Assembly (NCBI GenBank): GCA_001798455.1
Contig: MGSI01000035.1
Coordinates: forward strand, 1-9,244
Direction: 5' to 3'
Origin: Deltaproteobacteria bacterium RIFCSPLOWO2_02_FULL_57_26
GTDB taxonomy: Bacteria; Desulfobacterota; Binatia; UBA9968
Length of the DNA: 9,244 bases
Shown: positions 6,438 to 9,244 of the stretch, one piece after another
How the letters are laid out: each line of letters starts with the position of its first letter
Numbering within the stretch: the stretch's first letter is position 1
Notes under the pieces: generated by a model
The model's database searches: none
What the model was told of the DNA's origin: nothing
Seen by the model: only the letters and a program-made list of their open reading frames with translations
Made by a program: the position numbers and the translations under genes

Positions 6438-6461
6438 CTTGAACTCTTAAACCCTTGAACT
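6438..6461. repeat. Three tandem 8-base units
   Basis: On the plus strand the units are CTTGAACT, CTTAAACC and CTTGAACT, directly beside the heptad tract at 6403-6428 and just after the CoA ligase stop codon. The first and third units are identical and the middle one differs at two positions. The origin is unknown; together the two tracts fill most of the 75-base spacer. Confidence 0.55.
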
Positions 6462-6463
6462 TT

Positions 6464-7840
6464 TTATCCCTCGTTTCGCCGGTCCCAGACCCTCTTCGCC
6501 TTGATCCGGCCCTCGATTTTCAGGTCGCGCGCGAGTTCGCCCGCGGCGAGGAGCTGAGTCTCCATAGAGAGCCCGGTTGCCACCTTCAATTCTCTCTCCA
6601 CTCTCTCCTTGAGAGAGGCGTCGTTCGCGGCGCCCGGGCGGCACTCCACTTGAACCACTACCCTATCCTGCTGCCCGACGCGGTTCAAGATAAGGAGGTA
6701 TTCGCGGGTCAATTCGGTGAATCTTTCGAGCACCTCCTCGATCGCCGCCGGGTAAAGCGGGACGCCGCGGACTTTCAGCATCTCGTTGGTCCGCCCCTTG
6801 ATCTTTCCGAGTCTCCTGAAAGTACGCCCGCATGGACACGGGCCCTCGATCAGGGCGCTCAAATCTTCCATGTTGTAGCGAATGACGGGGGCCGCCTCTT
6901 TGAAGAGACTGGTGGCGACCACGATCCCTTCGCGTCCTGAAGGGAGGGGTTCGAAGGTCTCAGGGTCGAGCACCTCAAAGATATAGCCATCTTCGTTGAT
7001 GTGATAGCCGTTCTTCTCCACGCACTCGAACGCCGGGGCGCCCGTCTCCACGCTGCCGAAATTATCGTACGCCATCACCCCCCAGCGCTCTTCAATAGCC
7101 CGGCGCGCCGGCTCCGAAAGCGCCTCGGCGGTATGGCAGGTGATCCGAAGCCTGAAGTCCCGCCGCGGCTTGAGACCCATTTTTTCCGCCACATCCGCCA
7201 GATGTAGAACGTAGGAGGGGGTTCCCGCAAGCACGGTCACGCCCCACTCGCGCGCGATCCTGATCTGCCTCTCGCTCGGCGTCACGGCCCCGCTGCCAGT
7301 CGGGATGACCAGCGCCCCGAGCTTCATCGCGCCCTCGGTCGCGGTGAATCCGGCGATGAAAAGGGAATAGGTGAAGACGAGCTGAAAGATGTCACCCTCT
7401 TTGACTCCCTGTGCGTGCAAGCGGCGGGCCCAGAAGTTGCTGATGACGCTCCAATCGCTGTGAGTGTGGAAAATGGGTTTCGGATTGCCCGAAGTCCCGG
7501 AGCTCGCCTGAACCCGGATTGCGGGAAAGTCGCCCTGATAGCTACCGAAGGGAGGGTGAGCGAGAAGATCGTCTTCCAGGTCCTTCTTGCTGACGACGGG
7601 AAGTTTCGTAAGATCTTCGACCCACTCTATATCCTCGGGTCGAAGGCCAGCCTCTTTCCAGCGCTCCCGATAAAAAGGCACGTGCTCCCACGCCCGCCGG
7701 ATAAGCGCCTTTAGTCGAACGTTCTGGAGTTCCTGTAGCTCTGTGCGGGGCGCCTGCTCGATCCTGAAACTACCTGGCGGTGGCGGATAGGACTTATCTG
7801 CATCTGTTCCCATCTCTACGCCACCCGCGGGTTTATTCAT
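6464..7840 (-). CDS. PaaK-like acyl/aryl-CoA ligase (phenylacetate-CoA ligase family, AMP-forming)
   Basis: A 458-residue cytoplasmic adenylate-forming enzyme that would join an organic acid to CoA at the cost of ATP. Visible motifs: SSGTSGNPK (113-121), the phosphate-binding loop; YDNFGSVETG (258-267), the PaaK form of motif A5; RYNMED (321-326), with the ribose-binding aspartate; CPCGR (335-339); RTNEMLKVRGVPLYPAAIEEVL (350-371), opening the C-terminal domain; and a final lysine-rich EGRIKAKRVWDRR, in which K447 or K449 would be the A10 lysine. It is close to the usual length of phenylacetate-CoA ligases. The start is uncertain: the ATG at 7840 has a poor ribosome-binding site, while an ATG at 7813 (residue 10) has GGTGG seven bases upstream. 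It precedes ubiD, so it may activate the substrate or handle the product of that decarboxylase. The acid is not identifiable. Confidence 0.9.
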   Translation of the reverse strand: MNKPAGGVEMGTDADKSYPPPPGSFRIEQAPRTELQELQNVRLKALIRRAWEHVPFYRERWKEAGLRPEDIEWVEDLTKLPVVSKKDLEDDLLAHPPFGSYQGDFPAIRVQASSGTSGNPKPIFHTHSDWSVISNFWARRLHAQGVKEGDIFQLVFTYSLFIAGFTATEGAMKLGALVIPTGSGAVTPSERQIRIAREWGVTVLAGTPSYVLHLADVAEKMGLKPRRDFRLRITCHTAEALSEPARRAIEERWGVMAYDNFGSVETGAPAFECVEKNGYHINEDGYIFEVLDPETFEPLPSGREGIVVATSLFKEAAPVIRYNMEDLSALIEGPCPCGRTFRRLGKIKGRTNEMLKVRGVPLYPAAIEEVLERFTELTREYLLILNRVGQQDRVVVQVECRPGAANDASLKERVERELKVATGLSMETQLLAAGELARDLKIEGRIKAKRVWDRRNEG

Positions 7841-7884
7841 CCACTTATTATGACCAGCGGCTCAGCGCAGGTTCCCGATGGCGC

Positions 7885-8247
7885 TTATTTTTCCCGTTGA
7901 AAGATTGTGGCGCCGGCGGTGTCCCTGAGCGTTAGCTGGTCTTGCCTGACGGAGACCTTGACTATCCTGCTGTCGCTTTTGCTGTCCTTTGACCTGAATT
8001 TAGGCTCGATTTTGAGGGTATCCTCATCAACGAATTCGTAATAAGCCGTCGTGGCTCTTCCCTGGCCGGTAACAATCACGGTTCCCTCTCTGAAAAACTC
8101 CATCGTAGTGGGTCCGCCAACTTCTCTCCACGTCCCGATAATGGTCTTCTCCAGGTTAGGCGCCGGGGTTCTCTGACCGAGCGAGCACGAGGCAAGCGAC
8201 AAACCCACGGCGATGGCGATCAGAAACACACCCGGTCTCGTCAACAT
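7885..8247 (-). CDS. Small predicted lipoprotein of unknown function
   Basis: A 120-residue protein if read from the ATG at 8247. It has a short basic N-terminus, a hydrophobic stretch VFLIAIAVGLSL and the lipobox LASC, with the lipidated cysteine at residue 21, so it should be anchored in a membrane after export. The mature part is beta-rich: IIGTWREVGGPTTMEFFREGTVIV and YYEFVDEDTLKIE resemble small lipocalin-like or DUF5640-type domains that begin with a G-T-W motif. The similarity is by eye only. An in-frame GTG at 8295 has GAGG seven bases upstream and would add 16 residues; I prefer 8247 because it gives a normal signal-peptide length, though its own ribosome-binding site is poor. It lies 44 bases before the CoA ligase and seems unrelated to catabolism. 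Confidence 0.72.
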   Translation of the reverse strand: MLTRPGVFLIAIAVGLSLASCSLGQRTPAPNLEKTIIGTWREVGGPTTMEFFREGTVIVTGQGRATTAYYEFVDEDTLKIEPKFRSKDSKSDSRIVKVSVRQDQLTLRDTAGATIFQREK

Positions 8248-8302
8248 CCCTTTCACATTGCGATCCGCGGTCCGTAAGGCGCAGTCCGGAAGCACGGGGC
8301 TT

Positions 8303-8306
8303 CCTC
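8303..8306 (-). promoter_or_regulatory. Ribosome-binding site that would support a GTG start at 8295
   Basis: GAGG on the minus strand, seven bases before a GTG at 8295 that is in frame with the lipoprotein gene; it overlaps the TGA stop of the preceding amidohydrolase gene. It is the only argument for the longer lipoprotein start. Confidence 0.35.
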
Positions 8307-9244
8307 ATGCGATTTTCAGCAGCCGGGCCGCCGTCGCGCCCAGAATCCCCTCTTTGGTCGGCTCATCCAATTCCAGGCTTCTCACCTGCGCGATATAGGC
8401 GCGGATGTCCGCATTCCCCTTCCCCGTATCCGTGTTCACGCCGGTGAAGTCCTGTGGATAGTCGGTGGCGAAGACCAGTCGCTCGGGACGGATGCCGAGC
8501 AGGGCGCAGCGCAGCGCGGTCAACCCTCCCTCGAAGCCTGCGAGATCGAAGTAGAGCATATCGAAAAATTCCTCGAACGGTCGCTTGAGCGTCCCGAACC
8601 GGTACGCTTTGGCGATGAGACGGTCTTTGATGGCGGAGATGCCTCCGCCAAAATGGCCGATCACGAACTTGAGGTTGGGAAAGCGCTCGAACACGCAGCC
8701 GGCAATAATCCGGGTGGCGGCAGCGGCCAAGTCCACCTCCCGTCCGAGAATCCGCCCGAGATCGTATTCCTTGAACAACTCGTATCCCTTCGGGAGCAGC
8801 GCGGGATGGACAAAGATCGGGACGTCCAGCTCACTTACCTTTTCGTAAAAACCGTAGAGCTTCGGCGAGTCTAAAGGAAGCCCTTTGACCTGGGAGGTGA
8901 TCGTGACTCCGCGCAGGCCTAAATCGCGGATGGCGCGGTCCAGCTCTTTGAGCGCTCCGCTGCCATCGGTCGCCGGCGCCTGAGCAAGACCGACGAAGCG
9001 GCCGGGATACTTTTGTTGCAGCTCGGCGAGATGGTCGTTGATGAATTGGCAATCCTCCAGCGGGGCGTCCCATCCGAGCAGGCAGGAAAGCACCGACACA
9101 TCGACTCCCGCCTCGTCCATATCTCTGAGCTGCACCTCGGGGTCGTAGAGCTTGGCATGCATCGTCATGCGCGGGAGATCGCCCTCCTTTGCATAGGAGA
9201 CCTTATCCGAATAGAGCCCCTTTTTCCGCGCTAACTCCGCGGGA
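8305..9244 (-). CDS. Amidohydrolase-2 family metal-dependent hydrolase, canonical type (5' end cut off by window)
   Basis: The first visible ATG is at 9168, but the frame stays open without a stop for another 25 codons to the window edge, and these encode a plausible continuation (AELARKKGLYSDKVSYA). The true start, with the expected N-terminal HxH metal motif, therefore lies outside the window. There are 312 visible residues. Counting from the first visible residue, FVH146PALLP gives a metal histidine, FVIGH197FGGG the histidine that ACMSD-type enzymes use in catalysis, and FATD261YPQDF the C-terminal aspartate. The two amidohydrolases at 1353-2372 and 3548-4576 differ in having glutamate at the second of these positions, so this is a different subgroup and not a third recent duplicate. 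It resembles typical ACMSD-like hydrolases or decarboxylases; the substrate is unknown. The lipoprotein gene follows after 57 bases. Confidence 0.88.
   Translation of the reverse strand, partial: PAELARKKGLYSDKVSYAKEGDLPRMTMHAKLYDPEVQLRDMDEAGVDVSVLSCLLGWDAPLEDCQFINDHLAELQQKYPGRFVGLAQAPATDGSGALKELDRAIRDLGLRGVTITSQVKGLPLDSPKLYGFYEKVSELDVPIFVHPALLPKGYELFKEYDLGRILGREVDLAAAATRIIAGCVFERFPNLKFVIGHFGGGISAIKDRLIAKAYRFGTLKRPFEEFFDMLYFDLAGFEGGLTALRCALLGIRPERLVFATDYPQDFTGVNTDTGKGNADIRAYIAQVRSLELDEPTKEGILGATAARLLKIA

Noticed and set aside
5858..6442. Plus-strand frame of 194 codons opposite the UbiD N-terminal half
   Set aside because: Antisense shadow of ubiD; its end runs into repeat DNA and it shows no family motif.
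1277..6461. CRISPR array or insertion-sequence ends
   Set aside because: The repeats have no unique spacers of regular length, are only about 25 bases of short-period sequence, and there is no transposase or cas gene in the window.
9166..9168. ATG at 9168 as the start of the right-hand amidohydrolase
   Set aside because: The frame is open to the window edge, and a start here would lack the N-terminal metal-binding motif expected in the family.

Overview
The window is a GC-rich stretch of accessory bacterial chromosome. All nine genes I can support lie on the minus strand, so transcription runs from right to left. The content is an NMT1/THI5-type binding protein, several ACMSD-like amidohydrolases, a thiamine-diphosphate enzyme, a PaaK-like CoA ligase and a UbiD decarboxylase, with short 7-bp-period repeats in the spacers. 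This mix is typical of uncultured soil or sediment lineages such as Desulfobacterota-like, Binatota, Tectomicrobia or Rokubacteria. The placement is an inference from gene content; no marker gene is present.

Layout in transcription order: (1) 9244-8305, a metal-dependent amidohydrolase that runs off the right edge and so lacks its N-terminus; (2) 8247-7885, a small lipoprotein; (3) 7840-6464, a PaaK-like acyl/aryl-CoA ligase; (4) 6388-4958, a UbiD-family prenylated-FMN decarboxylase; (5) 4974-4642, an unrecognised 110-residue protein that starts inside the end of ubiD; (6) 4576-3548, an amidohydrolase; (7) 3407-2391, a secreted NMT1-like substrate-binding protein; (8) 2372-1353, a second amidohydrolase paralogous to (6); (9) 1254-1, an acetolactate-synthase/benzoylformate-decarboxylase-like thiamine-diphosphate enzyme that runs off the left edge.

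The genes look like a catabolic cluster for an organic acid, probably aromatic or unsaturated. The ligase would make a CoA thioester. UbiD would remove or add a carboxyl group, possibly with the small protein as partner. The amidohydrolases would catalyse further hydrolysis or non-oxidative decarboxylation, and the thiamine-diphosphate enzyme would cleave or condense a 2-keto acid. The binding protein would capture the substrate or a precursor, but no permease or ATPase gene is in the window. The substrate cannot be read from the sequence.

No gene-free stretch exceeds 140 bases. The 140-base gap at 3408-3547 holds nothing I recognise beyond the ribosome-binding site of the binding-protein gene. 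The gaps at 1255-1352 and 6389-6463 carry related 7-bp-period repeat tracts, and the gap at 4577-4641 is AT-rich with an inverted repeat. I see no rRNA, tRNA, CRISPR array, transposase or integrase.
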